Source: Gossypium raimondii
Lineage: Eukaryota; Streptophyta; Magnoliopsida; Malvales; Malvaceae
DNA length: 64,000 nt
Assembly: GCF_025698545.1 (NCBI RefSeq)
Contig: NC_068577.1
Span: 45,525,250-45,589,249 of the forward strand
Direction: 5' to 3'
Shown piece after piece: positions 1 to 10,760 of this stretch (position 1 is the stretch's first letter; each line of letters starts with the position of its first letter). The notes beneath the pieces were generated by a model. That model had not been told where the DNA came from. It saw nothing but the letters and a program-made list of their open reading frames with translations, and ran no database searches. Position numbers and translations under genes: made by a program.

Positions 1-880
1 TTCTCAATTTCATTTAAATTCAAAAATTTTCTCATTTCATTTTTTTAGTTTTTTTTAGGCCTGGCCTATTGGGTCACATCGTAGTAGGCCTAGTGCCTGC
101 CAAGTCATCTGCTAGTACCGGCCATTGAAAGCTCGTTTGCCAGGCCTGCCGCAAGCCTGACATAGGCCTGTACTGTCACGTCTTGTCAAATTTTTCTTTT
201 TTCATTTCAATTTCAATTTCCAATTTCCATTTCTAAATTCATTTCATTTTTATTGCTCATTTCATTTCACATTTCATTTCATCTAAATTTGTTTTTTTTT
301 CATTTAAATTTATTTCATTTTCCATTTTAATTTACGTTTTTTCATATTAATGTTTGTCTCATTGTAATTTATTTCATTTCAATTTATACTTTATTTTCAT
401 TTCATATTAATTTAATATTTCATTTCCTATTCATTTAAATATTTTAGTTTCATTTCAAATTCAATTCATATTTTATTTTCATTTCATATTCATTTCACTT
501 TATTCACTTTTTAATTAAAAACTTAATTTTAATTTATATATTTTATCTTTTTCTCATGCCAGGCTTTGGTAAGCGGGCTTGACCTTAGTGCCGGCCAATG
601 TAAGGCCATCTTTGGCAAGCTTGGTGCCGGCCATTCAAAAACCTTTTTGGCAGGCCTTTTACCTCAAATCAATCTTTTTTTTTTCCTTCTTTAATTTCTA
701 TTAAATGTGGATTTCATTTCATTCCAATTTAAATTTCATTTCAGCTTGATTTCAATCAAAAAGTTCAATTTCTTATTTAGATTTTTCTCATATATCTTTT
801 TTAAATATAATTCCAATTATTTTCATTTCATTCCCTATTTTAATTTCATTTTTATTTCACTTTTTACTTTATTTGATTTT
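1..880. repeat. AT-rich ATTTC-type low-complexity tract with two GC-rich islands
   Basis: Nearly all of this stretch is degenerate repetition of ATTTCATTTCA-like words. Two GC-rich islands (about 58-185 and 553-665) interrupt it and contain AGGCCTG words and copies of the GGTGCCGGCCAT motif (about 117, 589 and 631) that recurs to the right of the MULE at 3880-4520. The small open frame at 707-892 is low-complexity Phe/Ile/Ser and is not a gene. No gene is seen here or in 881-1039. Confidence 0.7.
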
Positions 881-1039
881 CAATTGAATTAATATATTTA
901 ATGTGTTTTAAATTAAATATGTATGTATATTGTATTATAATTTAATGTGTTTTAAATTAGGAATAAGAAAAAATATGTATTAATTATTATATTTAATCAA
1001 TTGTATAATTTGAATAAAGTATATCATTTGTATAATTTT

Positions 1040-3370
1040 TCATATTTTTACAATGTTTTTACAAGAACATGCGCTCAATAATATATTATTCGTCATCTTC
1101 GAGTCCTGCATTACGAGACAATTGACCGGAAACATAGACACCATGTGGGCAAGTTGATCGGTTATGTCCGGATGTTCGACACATAGTGCACAGTTTGGGT
1201 TCGCTCGTCTACCTGACATCCATGTCATTTCAAATTCTCGTCGATTATGGTCGACCTTTAAGATGTCTACGGAGACTACGGCTAGCCACAATCTTGAAAG
1301 CAGGCGGTGGAACTTTCTAGTTTGAGACATCAGAGATTACTAGAAATTCGTTCCCCCATATACGCAATGTGCGTTGCAACATGTATATCTCGTCTATGAA
1401 TTGTTCAACATTTAAGTTTACTCTCACACACGCTGCATGAACATGGGCACATGGATATCGAAGAGTCTGAAATATCCCGCACTCGTAACGCCTGTTCCGC
1501 AAATCAACTACGTACGACCTAGGTGGAAGACCCGAGAGACGGCCGATGTACTCTTGAACTCAGAAAGTCTCCAAGTTGCGTGAATACAATTTTGCGTTCA
1601 TTTTTTGCACCCTTCGACTATTTATTGCCATGGCCTTTCGGACGGCCTCAACGTACATGTGCCCAGCCTCGATCTGCTTAGCTTGTCTCAACCCCATCCT
1701 AGGCATCAATGTGCCTAACCTATAGAATGTTGCCGAGAAAACAACAGAAATTGGCATATGACGTGCGCGCCTCAATATTGAGTTAACCGCCTCTATGACG
1801 TTGGTCGACATCTGCCCATACCGAAACCCTTCATCGTAACTTTGAGTCCATTGCTAGTTCTCCGTGCTACCCAACCATGCCCGGAGATCTATTGGTAAAG
1901 ACGATATCTGAGATTCAAGCCTCGTGAACCTTTGTCTGAATCTTTACGGTTCTAACTCATGAGCTACATATGCAATTTGGAATCAGTATTTTAAAAACTT
2001 TCAAGCTGATAAAATTTGAAAAGGAGTTTTTGAAATAAATACAAACAATATTTTTCACCCATGTTCACGAGTTGTTTTTTTCCATTCTTTATTCTTATAA
2101 TCTCTGTGGAATTTTATCACGATGTGCCGGATGCAATAAACAGACCTCTACGAAATCCCCGATCGTCTTATCGCAGCAAGTAGTCCCTTCAATCTGTCTG
2201 ATATAAGGCAAATGTTGTCTTCTCTGACAACGTGCCTTCGTAGATCTCTGAGGAAAAATTTCCAAGACTCGAAGCACTCACGCTCCACGATGGCGAAAGC
2301 GATCGGAAGTACATTTCGGTTGCCATCTTGTGTAATAGTAATCTAGAGTATTTGCGTGTATTTGCCATACAACTAGGTCCCGTCCACCTGCACCATTGGC
2401 TTGTAGTGAAGGAAGGCCCTAACACATGGCTCAAACGTCTAAAACAATTGGTGAAAAACTCATTTCCCCGATTATATCTCCCCGTCCAGGCCTTTATACG
2501 GTAGTGTTTGCAAATCAGCACTATCTCGGGTACATACTCGCGCATCTCAGCTATCCACCCTTGAAGCTGTTGTATGACACATCCCAGTCACCATACAACT
2601 CTCGTATCGCCATTTACTTCGCCCACCATACCATTCGGTACGACACTTTATACTTGAATCAAGCTTGCATGTCCGCAATAATGACCGACACCTGAATGGT
2701 GGGCGACTCTTTCACCAAATGGATGATGCAGTTGCATATAGTTTTTGCATCAAACTTTTGAAGGTCTTGCGACATACGAGCAGACGTGCATGTGTATGGA
2801 CATTCTAGTTTCCTTATCATCCACATCTTTGTCCGTTGTATTAACGCGGCTTGAACATTCCAGTTACACCCACTTGAGGCTTTCTAACATTCTCCTACGT
2901 ACAAAAACTGCGTTGACTTCGTTACTTTATAGTCCACACCTAACTTCAAGCTAAGTTGTTTTATAACATGTAAACTGTCTTTCTTGTTATCATCATCAAG
3001 TAGGTGAGCTGGCACAATGTTTGTATATTTCGGGAACTCACGTGCAAGAGCCGCTTCAGGATCCACGTCGATCATGAAAAACCTTGGATTATTTCTTATA
3101 ACTATACCAGGGCCCATGTTCCTGGCTCAATGGGGGTTTGTATTTTCACCCTCTACCGGGTCTTTCTCATCTATGTCTTCAGGGATATTATTCAAATTGG
3201 GGTCACTAAAACCATCATGGGGATCACGGTGGGACTGATCATCATTATCGAACCTTTCATCACCATTTTCTATGGTGGCCAACACCTCTAGATGGATCTC
3301 TAGACGAGTACACGAGTTTGGGATGTTATACAAATACCCACTGGTGTTTGGAGTTTTGGGAGTTAGCATT
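1040..3370 (-). pseudogene. Mutator-like (MULE/MuDR) transposase, decayed
   Basis: Read on the minus strand, the family order is recognisable in broken frames. An acidic N-terminal region lies at about 3370-2880. The MULE transposase core lies around 2410-2040, with the hallmark KPMVQVDGT and then ITQDGNRNVLPIAFAIVERE. Next come TNVIEAVNSILRRARHMPIS at 1811-1560, a SWIM zinc finger (CGIFQTLRYPCAHVHAAC) near 1500-1430, and a C-terminal CCHC knuckle (LCTMCRTSGHNRSTC) near 1190-1145. Stops fall inside conserved blocks: TAG where the family has Trp after VDGT, and TAA, TGA and TAG ahead of the knuckle. Several frame changes are also needed. The protein would have catalysed cut-and-paste transposition, but this copy cannot encode it. 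Element ends (terminal inverted repeats) could not be placed. Identity is secure from the motif set; the exact limits are approximate, and N-terminal remnants may extend to about 3660. Confidence 0.85.
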
Positions 3371-3879
3371 AACCGTCCACAACCTAACTGGAATTACAAC
3401 TTGAATGGGATCCGATTCAGCTATCTCTGTGAACAACTCAAATTGGGCTAGGATTATCTATCTCAGGGGGCAATAAATTGCTATCATTGTCCCTAGATCA
3501 TCATCATTTTCAAGCTCTATTTTTGAGAACTTGAGCTGATCTGTTGAAACCGGAAATTTGTAAAACAGTCTCAACATTTGCTTCCCGCAACGGGTTGCTA
3601 TCTTTGTACTAATTTTTTATTTTAAATCCGCCAGCGAAACACGCTTGTTGAATCTCATTCCCTTTTTTCCCGAATTTGAAATACACAACCTTCTTTAGTT
3701 GTATTTATCATTTCTCCATCGAAATGAATATAAACTAACAAAATCTAGGAACCCATCTTAAAAAAATTTGCTTTCTTCTCAACAAAGAAAAAACTGATAT
3801 TTTTAATCTTAATTTTCAACTAATAAAGCAAACAAAAAAGCAACCAAAAACTTAAATGGAAGACAAAACACTTATATAT
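3371..3879. other. MULE-flanking sequence without a recognisable gene
   Basis: This AT-rich stretch probably contains untranslated or N-terminal remnants of the adjacent MULE. No open frame, RNA gene or repeat unit can be supported. Confidence 0.4.
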
Positions 3880-4520
3880 ATCTGATAAATTTGGTGCCGG
3901 CCATCTGATTCTCAAATTAAGAAAACTAACTTTTTAATACTTGGTGCTGGCCATCAGTGTTCGAAAATAAAAAATAATAATTTTTTAATCTGATAAAATT
4001 GGTGTCGGCCATCGGTGTCCCAAAATAAAAAAAATTTTGGGACCCGAAAGAGGTGGTACTGGCCATCAGTGTCCCAAAGTAAAAAAAAATGTCTTAGGAC
4101 CCAAAAAATGTACTTGGTGCCGATCATCTATTGGCCAGTACACAATTTTTTTAAATAACTCTGGTGCCGGCCATCAGTGTCCCAAAGTAAAAAAAAATAC
4201 CTTAAGACCCGAAAAATATATTTTGTGCCAGCCATCTACTGGCCAGCACCCAAAAATTTTTTTTTAAAATAACTTTGGTGCCGACCATTACATGGCTAGA
4301 ACCAATTTTTTTTCAAATACTGGTATTTTTGTATACCAGTATGACACGATTTAAAAAAATACCCTGGTGCTGACCATTTATGTCCCAAACTCAAAAAATT
4401 TATTTCTTAAAGCCTGAAACAATCATCAGGTAATGATGGGCCCAAAACACAAGGTGGTGCCGCCCATTGGTTTCCCAAAACCCAAATTTACTGTTCATTT
4501 CAGGTCATTTTGATGAATGT
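3880..4520. repeat. Irregular array of GGTGCCGGCCAT motifs
   Basis: About ten copies of a GC-rich core, GGTGCCGGCCATC and variants, begin near 3893, 3946, 4002, 4053, 4119, 4163, 4226, 4277, 4366 and 4456. They are spaced mostly 44-66 bp apart, and wider at the right end. The spacers are A-rich and often contain GTCCCAAA followed by an A run. Some units carry the inverted form nearby (TGGCCAGCACC near 4243), so short hairpins are possible. The same core occurs left of the MULE at about 117, 589 and 631. The array may be internal to that transposon; this is inference. Confidence 0.6.
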
Positions 4521-4569
4521 TTTTTAACTATGGGCTTTTTATAAATATTAATTTTTTTAGGTTAGATGG

Positions 4570-5140
4570 GTAAAATAGCCAGTGTTATCAATAATACTTC
4601 TACCTTTAATGAAAGCACTCTAGCTTCTAAATATTAAAGTAGGCAAGTACTGAGTAATTCGATTAACAAGTACCTTCGAGATACATTTATAGACAGTACT
4701 ACAATAGGAAATAGGCCTAAATTCCGTGATGTGCTTCGGATTCTTACATTTAGGAACTAGAGTAACGATGGTAGCATTAAAAGCAGGCAAAAGCTTTAAA
4801 GAAGCAAAGAAAAACTACACAGCATCGAGAAAGTTCTCTCTGACAATATCCCATACTGATTTGAAAAAATAAGTTGTAAAACCAATAAAAGACCAGGAGC
4901 CTTCTCATTCTACTGTTCAAAAATAGCTACTTTAATTTCATCCCTTGTAATAGGCCTAGTCAAATCAAGCTGAGCATCAAGGAGGAAATATATCTTTAAG
5001 AAGCTGATCAGGCCAATCAGCAACATTATCATCAGTAGTCCCAATAAGACCCTGATAAAACTGAATTATTTAAGATGAAATAAGCTCATCGGACTCCAAC
5101 TTATTCTCCAAAAAGTGAACAATATCAATTCGGTTGACAC
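4570..5140 (-). pseudogene. LINE (L1-type) reverse transcriptase fragment
   Basis: Minus-strand translation gives the start of a plant non-LTR reverse transcriptase: DLTRPITRDEIKVAIF, then an EKAPGLDGF-like block, then NATIVTLVPKCKNPKHITEF with RPIS, then SAFIKGRSIIDNT. This is the L1 order up to RT block 2. In-frame stops and the loss of everything after the SAFIKGR block (including the catalytic YADD region and RNase H) make it non-functional. It is the downstream part of the same LINE seen at 8550-10324 and 15651-16000. The segment between was pushed apart by the LTR block at about 5140-8549. The 3' truncation near 4570 is unusual for a LINE, which is normally truncated at the 5' end, and suggests later deletion or rearrangement. 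Confidence 0.8.
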
Positions 5141-8100
5141 ATATAATGAAAGTGATTAGACATGATGATTAGATCTTTCTAAAATAATAATAATTTCAAA
5201 TATAAAAATTTAATAGATATTTGTTTGGAAGGATGTAGAACCTTTCCATCATTTTTTTTCCATTTCTCTTTTCTTCTTTTACTTCTTCTCACGTTACCCT
5301 TTTTCATCCATAGCAAATTTTCTTTTCTTTTCATTTTGGTCATTTTCTACCATTTTCAACTTTCAACCTTTCCAAGCTCAAATCTTTAAATTTCTTTCAT
5401 AGATTCTTAGTGAAATTAATAGTATCATCTCGTGGCAAGCTAAACCCCTTGTGAAATTAGTTGGTGAACACATCTAAGGAGAGAGAAAAGAAAAGTTAGC
5501 GATTTGAGTAAAAGCTTAAGATAAGATGAAAAAGTTTCTTAAGGATTTTACATATATTTCATCTTAATGCATGTAAATAGTATGCAATTGTTGCTTTGTT
5601 ATTAAATGTTGTGTATGTGTATTATGTTATTGAAGAAAAGTGAAGAGCAAATTGGGGAAAAAGACAAAGGTGTGGCGAAGGAGTGAAGAAAGAAAAAAAG
5701 ATTTATTTAAGTATTTTATTGTAAATATATCAAGAGTTTTACTTATTTAATCAAACTCTAACTAAAAAATTTGACAAATTAGTTTAATATTTTACTTGAA
5801 ATTTATTTACATATGAAAACGATGATTTGTGATATCCATGGAACTAACTAAAATTTTGACTAAGGCAAGTGTATTTATCAATTAATAGAATAGTTACGGT
5901 GAGCAAAGATATCGTTTTCACGAAGACTAAAAGTACTAGCAATTACTGTCTTTCTATTGTTTAACCAAATAATTCGAGTCATTGATTAAAACTAAGATCA
6001 ACTAAATTAATTAACTAACGAATACGACAAAGAAAAAATTACGAAAATAATCGAGTAACAACCAAGAAGCAAAACAATACACAGGAAAGAATTCACCTAG
6101 ATTTTATCTGTCACTATCAATTTTAGTTACGCAATTTCCTTACTTAGTAACTTCATCTGTAGAAATCCTTAAATTATGCAAACATCTCTTTCAAGTATAA
6201 GAGCAACTAACTGTAGGTTGTTTAGTTGAAATTTCTTTCTAATGAAAATCTCTATTATCGCATTAACTCGTGCTATGGATTGTCCTATTAGATTTGACTC
6301 TAATCCGGTAGATTTATGTCGTTTTATTTCTAGAATTGCATACAACTCCACTTAACTATGCAATATCTACTCTTAAAAAAAGTCTATTCAACCACCGATT
6401 TAAGCACATCAAACATGGATTAATAATTTAGAAATCTCAAACCAAGAATTAAGCACACATGATTGAGAACAAAAAACTAAGAATTTATTGCGTAAAATAA
6501 AAATCAAACGACAGAATCCATCACAGGATTCATCTCCCTAGGTATTTAGAAAATTGGTTCATACTTGAAAATAAAAACATTCAAGAGACAGTATAATCGA
6601 AAGAAATAAAGAAACTCATGATAACTTCTTAAAAATCAACTGCGAATCTTCAATCTTGACGGAAATTTGCTTCAAAGTTGGCTTCAAAGTTGGCTTCAAT
6701 GGTATTTTTTTTGAGTTGTTTTCTTGAATATTCTATGACGACTCACTCCTAGCTTCTTATTTTTGTCATATATACATTTTAAAATGCCTAAAAAACCTAA
6801 AAATCATGATTTTCTGCTGTTCGATTCACAATTCCATGAAATCGACACGACCTACCACATGCTTGTGTGGAATGGTTTAGCCTATGTGCCTCCTGTAGCT
6901 GCTCCGATGCTCCAGTTTTCACTCATTTTTCACTCATTTTGCTCCCAAATGCTCTATTAAGCATTAAAACATGAATTTATAGGATTGAGAGCATAAAATT
7001 CACAATTAACATCAGATAATCACCCAAAAACACATTAATAATGAGGTTAAAACATGTTACTTTTAATACTTATCAATTTGATTTTATGAAATTACATTTT
7101 ATTATGAATTTGAAAGTGCATGTGTAGTGAATTTGATGAAAATGACTAAATTGAAAAGAGTGTAAAAGTTAGATAAGTGAAATAGATATTGAAATGAACT
7201 ATATAAATGAAATGTTAATTATTGATTGAATAGATTCCAAGTGAACTTTTAATGATTATCGACTTAATTTAGATAAGGACTAAATTGTAAAAATAGAAAA
7301 TTTGAATTTGTTACATTTGTTGAGAAAATGTAAACAAATGATATAGTTTAAATGCCCTTATAAACAAAATAAGAACTACTAGGATATAAATGGTATGCCA
7401 TTAGGAAAGTGATTAAGTGCGCAAGTGATAGTGGCACTACGGTACTAGTGAAAGCAGCACTACAGTACTAGTGAAAGTGACACTACGGTCCAAGTGTATT
7501 GGCACTTCGGTGCAAAGTGATATCCGCATGTCCATGAGAAGAATAATGGTACTATGGTGCATCTTATTGAAACTTTCGTATATCCTATTATGTTCTATTA
7601 AGTTTACATTTAGGCAATTGCATTATAATGTAAGTGAATGTGATCTAACATTGTAAATAATTTGTAACTTGTAGAATTGGTATTTTAATATAACTATTAT
7701 GAAAACAAAATTACTGTAGAGTGTTTGAAAATAATGATAGAATTATATATTTATATATATGTGTGTTGTGAAAGAAATTAATTTTAATTGCATATTATAA
7801 TTCTTGATATGCTTACTAAGCTCTCAGGAGCTGAACGCGTTTCTTTAAAACGTGTAGGTGAAGATTCTTTTGAAGCTAAAAGGTGAAGATCATCTTCAAC
7901 TCATCTCATCACATCTCAAGCATTGGAGGAAGTATGAATTTAAATTTGGGTATTTGTTTTAGCATGTACATAAGACTATAATGAGATACTTAGAGATGAA
8001 GTTATTGGATTATGATCTTCCAAATTTGACGTTCATGAACATGTTTAAGGTTGTTTATGTTGAATTAAATGTGAATAGGGTAGATGAATGGTATGTTCAC

Positions 8101-8549
8101 AATGTGTTAATGGTTATGAAGATGAGATATAACACTTGGATATGGTATAAGTTGAGTTTAAAGCTTAATGCACAGGTTTTTAGGTTGCAAGATTAACGTC
8201 TCAGCTTCAGGTCATTGAAGTCGTGACGAGCTATAGACAGAGAATCATGCCATGGTAGGGAGTCCAATGATGTTATGACGAGTTTGGACAGTATGTCACA
8301 TTACGACGTGGGAGACCATGAAGTCGCGACGTGTTTTCGATAATTTGGGCATTTACCCTTTTGTCCCAAGTTGACTTTTGGACACTTACAAAACTTTCAA
8401 AAACTTATTTTAAGCTCGATTAAGTTAATAAATTATATTTTACTTGTATTATGAATGATTATTTGATATGATGTTATTGTAGTTGTTCTGGCAACGAATG
8501 TGACACCCCTAGTACCTTGACTCAGTAGTCAGGTTGAGTAAGGGGTGTT
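5140..8549. mobile_element. Gypsy LTR-like block inserted in the LINE (probable solo LTR)
   Basis: LINE coding sequence stops at both edges and resumes across the gap, so this block is an insertion. It holds no recognisable gag or pol. Its right part has the look of a long gypsy LTR: short degenerate CACTACGGTACTAGTGA-type repeats (about 7430-7530) and a terminal stretch with ACACCCCT and its inverted partner AGGGGTGT ending in TTACA at 8549. Excluding the nested solo LTR at 5830-7075 it is about 2.1 kb. The left edge near 5140 is placed from the LINE reading frame only. No target duplication was found, so solo-LTR status is inferred. Confidence 0.5.
5830..7075. mobile_element. Solo LTR, 1246 bp, with 5-bp target duplication
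   Basis: The block starts TGATATCCATGG and ends ACTTATCA, so it has the TG...CA ends of an LTR. The five bases before it (5825-5829) and after it (7076-7080) are both ATTTG, an exact target-site duplication. No gag, pol, primer-binding site or second LTR is present, so the unit is best read as a solo LTR left by recombination between the two LTRs of a full element. Short open frames inside it (for example 6169-6351 and 6763-6960) have no recognisable domain. Confidence 0.75.
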
Positions 8550-10324
8550 ACACCACCATCAACCAAAATTCTGATAGTAAATTTGTTCATTTTAATCAAC
8601 AACAGTAATATGAAAAACATTCTTCAGCATCATATAAACATTTTCATTCAGCTTGAACTTGCTCAAATCTCTCTAAATTTTCACCACCAAACAACACAGC
8701 TAGCTGAATTGCCTCTAACTTAGCTGTTTTTTTTCTTCACTCGCATAGAAATATCACTATAAGCATTATAATTGAGGACTTTTAAAGCCTGATTAAATCT
8801 TTTCAACTTCAAAAGATTCTCAACATAGGATCACCAGCCACTGCACCTTTCCATGAATTAGCTATAGCCCTCATATAATCCTTATTCTTTACCTAAAAGT
8901 TAACAAACTTAAAAAGGCTTGAGTAAATAAGGAACATGTTTATCCAACCAGACTAATGATGGACAATGATCAGAGTCGCCACTGGAGAATCTAAAAACCT
9001 TTAAAACCAATCAGCATTCGCCATCACCTTGTCAAGTTTCCTAGCAAGAAATCTATCATTGAGTATTAGACCAAGAAAACTTGGGTCCAAAGTAAGAATG
9101 ATCCAGAATGCCCAAACTACTAATAACATCCTAAAAATCACTCATGTTAGCAGTACTAGATCCATTGAAACATGAACTCTCTTCAGGAAGAAGAATAACA
9201 TTATAATCACCTCCAAGCATCCAAGGAGAATCCCCAACTTGATTCTTCAAACTGTCAAGGTAAGACCATAGAGCGCTTCTTTCAACACCATCATTACTAG
9301 CATAGGTGATCGAAAGAAAAAGAATATTGTTCTGAACTTGCAATTTATAAGTTATACACTGAGTAAAAGAACTAATTACCTCTATCACCAAATAAATTCT
9401 CCCATTCACAGCATGCTCATAATTGTAGACATAACTCCCATCATGAAAATGCTTATCTAAAATGGCAAGGGCCTTATTTTTTCGACTCTAGATTCAAGCA
9501 AACAAGACAATTCCACACCTAAATTTTTAGTTCTCTGTACAACACCTAATTTTTTAGTTCTCTGTACAACAGAATTTTGTTTAAGAGGATTATTAAACCC
9601 TCTAACATTCCAAAAAACAAGAATCATGTAGGAAAGGATGAAGAAGTACCACAATTGGCAGGCGACCCTACTAGATTCTTCCTTTTGCCTTTTAACCAAA
9701 TGTCATTTCTTCTTGGATTTCATAGCTTTCATGAGATTAGAAACTCCTTGTGAAGCCACTCGAACCTTCTTCGGGTAAGAAACCTGTCTCCCATCACCAT
9801 TCTCATTATTAACAAAATCACTACTACCAGGCACCTCATCAATTTTAGAAGACAAAACTTCAAAATTTGTTACTTGATCCAACAAATCCAAACTGACTCT
9901 TAGCACCAGACACATCACCAGCAGAATCATCAACATGTATAGCCTTGTCTTTACTACGAGCAATCTTATCCTCAGCAACAGCCTTTAAAGAGCTACAAGC
10001 AGCAACTTTTAAATCACCAAAAAGATTAGAGTCTTCTTTAGGCAGCCAAACTTTCTCCTTATCCCTAAAAAGATAATTCTTATCAAGATGCCCAAAAGAA
10101 TGACATGAGAAATAGCGAGGAGGAATCCAAGACTCTTGAACTCCCATGATTCAATACAACATTAATAAATAGAGGAAAAACCAGATTCGCATCAATCTCT
10201 ACACATACCTTTACACAAGCAAGTCAATTCTGAGATATAATTATGCTATCCATATATAGAAGTGATCCAAGAGCACTCGTTATGTAACTCAAATCCTTCT
10301 GAGTAACCAACTCCGGATGAACAC
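8550..10324 (-). pseudogene. LINE ORF1 C-terminal part and ORF2 endonuclease
   Basis: On the minus strand this continues LINE ORF1 from 15651: HPELVTQKDLSYITSALG, VCVEIDA, then a degenerate zinc knuckle around YFSCHSFGHLDKNYLF in which outer Cys positions are lost. ORF2 begins with the apurinic-type endonuclease: FWNVRGFNNPLKQ near 9600 and SPWMLGGDYNVILLPEES near 9230-9170. A spacer that normally leads to the reverse transcriptase follows, down to LVDGG near 8550. Stops and frame changes are frequent, and a 27-bp stretch is tandemly duplicated near 9521-9575. The unbroken LINE would copy itself by target-primed reverse transcription; this copy is dead. Confidence 0.8.
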
Positions 10325-10694
10325 TGTCACATAACAGATCTAGAAACAGTAAAAGAACATAAAAGAAGAAGAAAAAGAAAAAGATCGAGAGAGAAGAAGA
10401 AGAGAGTACTGAAGAATTCTGATTTCAAATTTCATAATTGTTTTTTTATTAGTTACTGGTATTTAAGGAAACCAAATAACAGACTAACAAATAACAGTAA
10501 TAATAGCCTAAACCACATCGTTTCAATCAACAGTGTTTCCTGTAAAATGAATCATTTAAGCTAATGCTAATCTATTGGTCAAAACACACTGTATAGCTAG
10601 AACAACAACAAGAATTAAAACACAGCGTTCCAAAAAGAAGAAGTAACAACAATAACAGAAATATGAAAATGACCCTTGGAGCTGTTCCATAACA
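10325..10694 (-). repeat. 3' LTR of the Reina-like element
   Basis: Plus-strand ends are TGTCACATAAC and TTCCATAACA. It matches 15292-15650 along its length with small differences. It includes an AG-rich stretch (GATCGAGAGAGAAGAAGAAG). Confidence 0.9.
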
Positions 10695-10706
10695 AATACC
10701 CCTCCC
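10695..10706 (-). other. Polypurine tract of the Reina-like element
   Basis: On the minus strand GGGGAGGGGTATT lies directly before the LTR start TGTTATGG. This is the expected primer site for plus-strand DNA synthesis. Confidence 0.65.
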
Positions 10707-10760
10707 CTGAAGCAGGATCCTTGTCCTCAAGGTTCAAAAGCAAGAAATTGACGTTAAAGA

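Noticed and set aside
707..892. Open frame of 61 codons in AT-rich DNA
   Set aside because: Low-complexity Phe/Ile/Ser translation of the ATTTC repeat, with no gene context.
9521..9575. Tandem 27-bp duplication in the LINE endonuclease region
   Set aside because: Probably a simple local duplication in a dead element; no function suggested.
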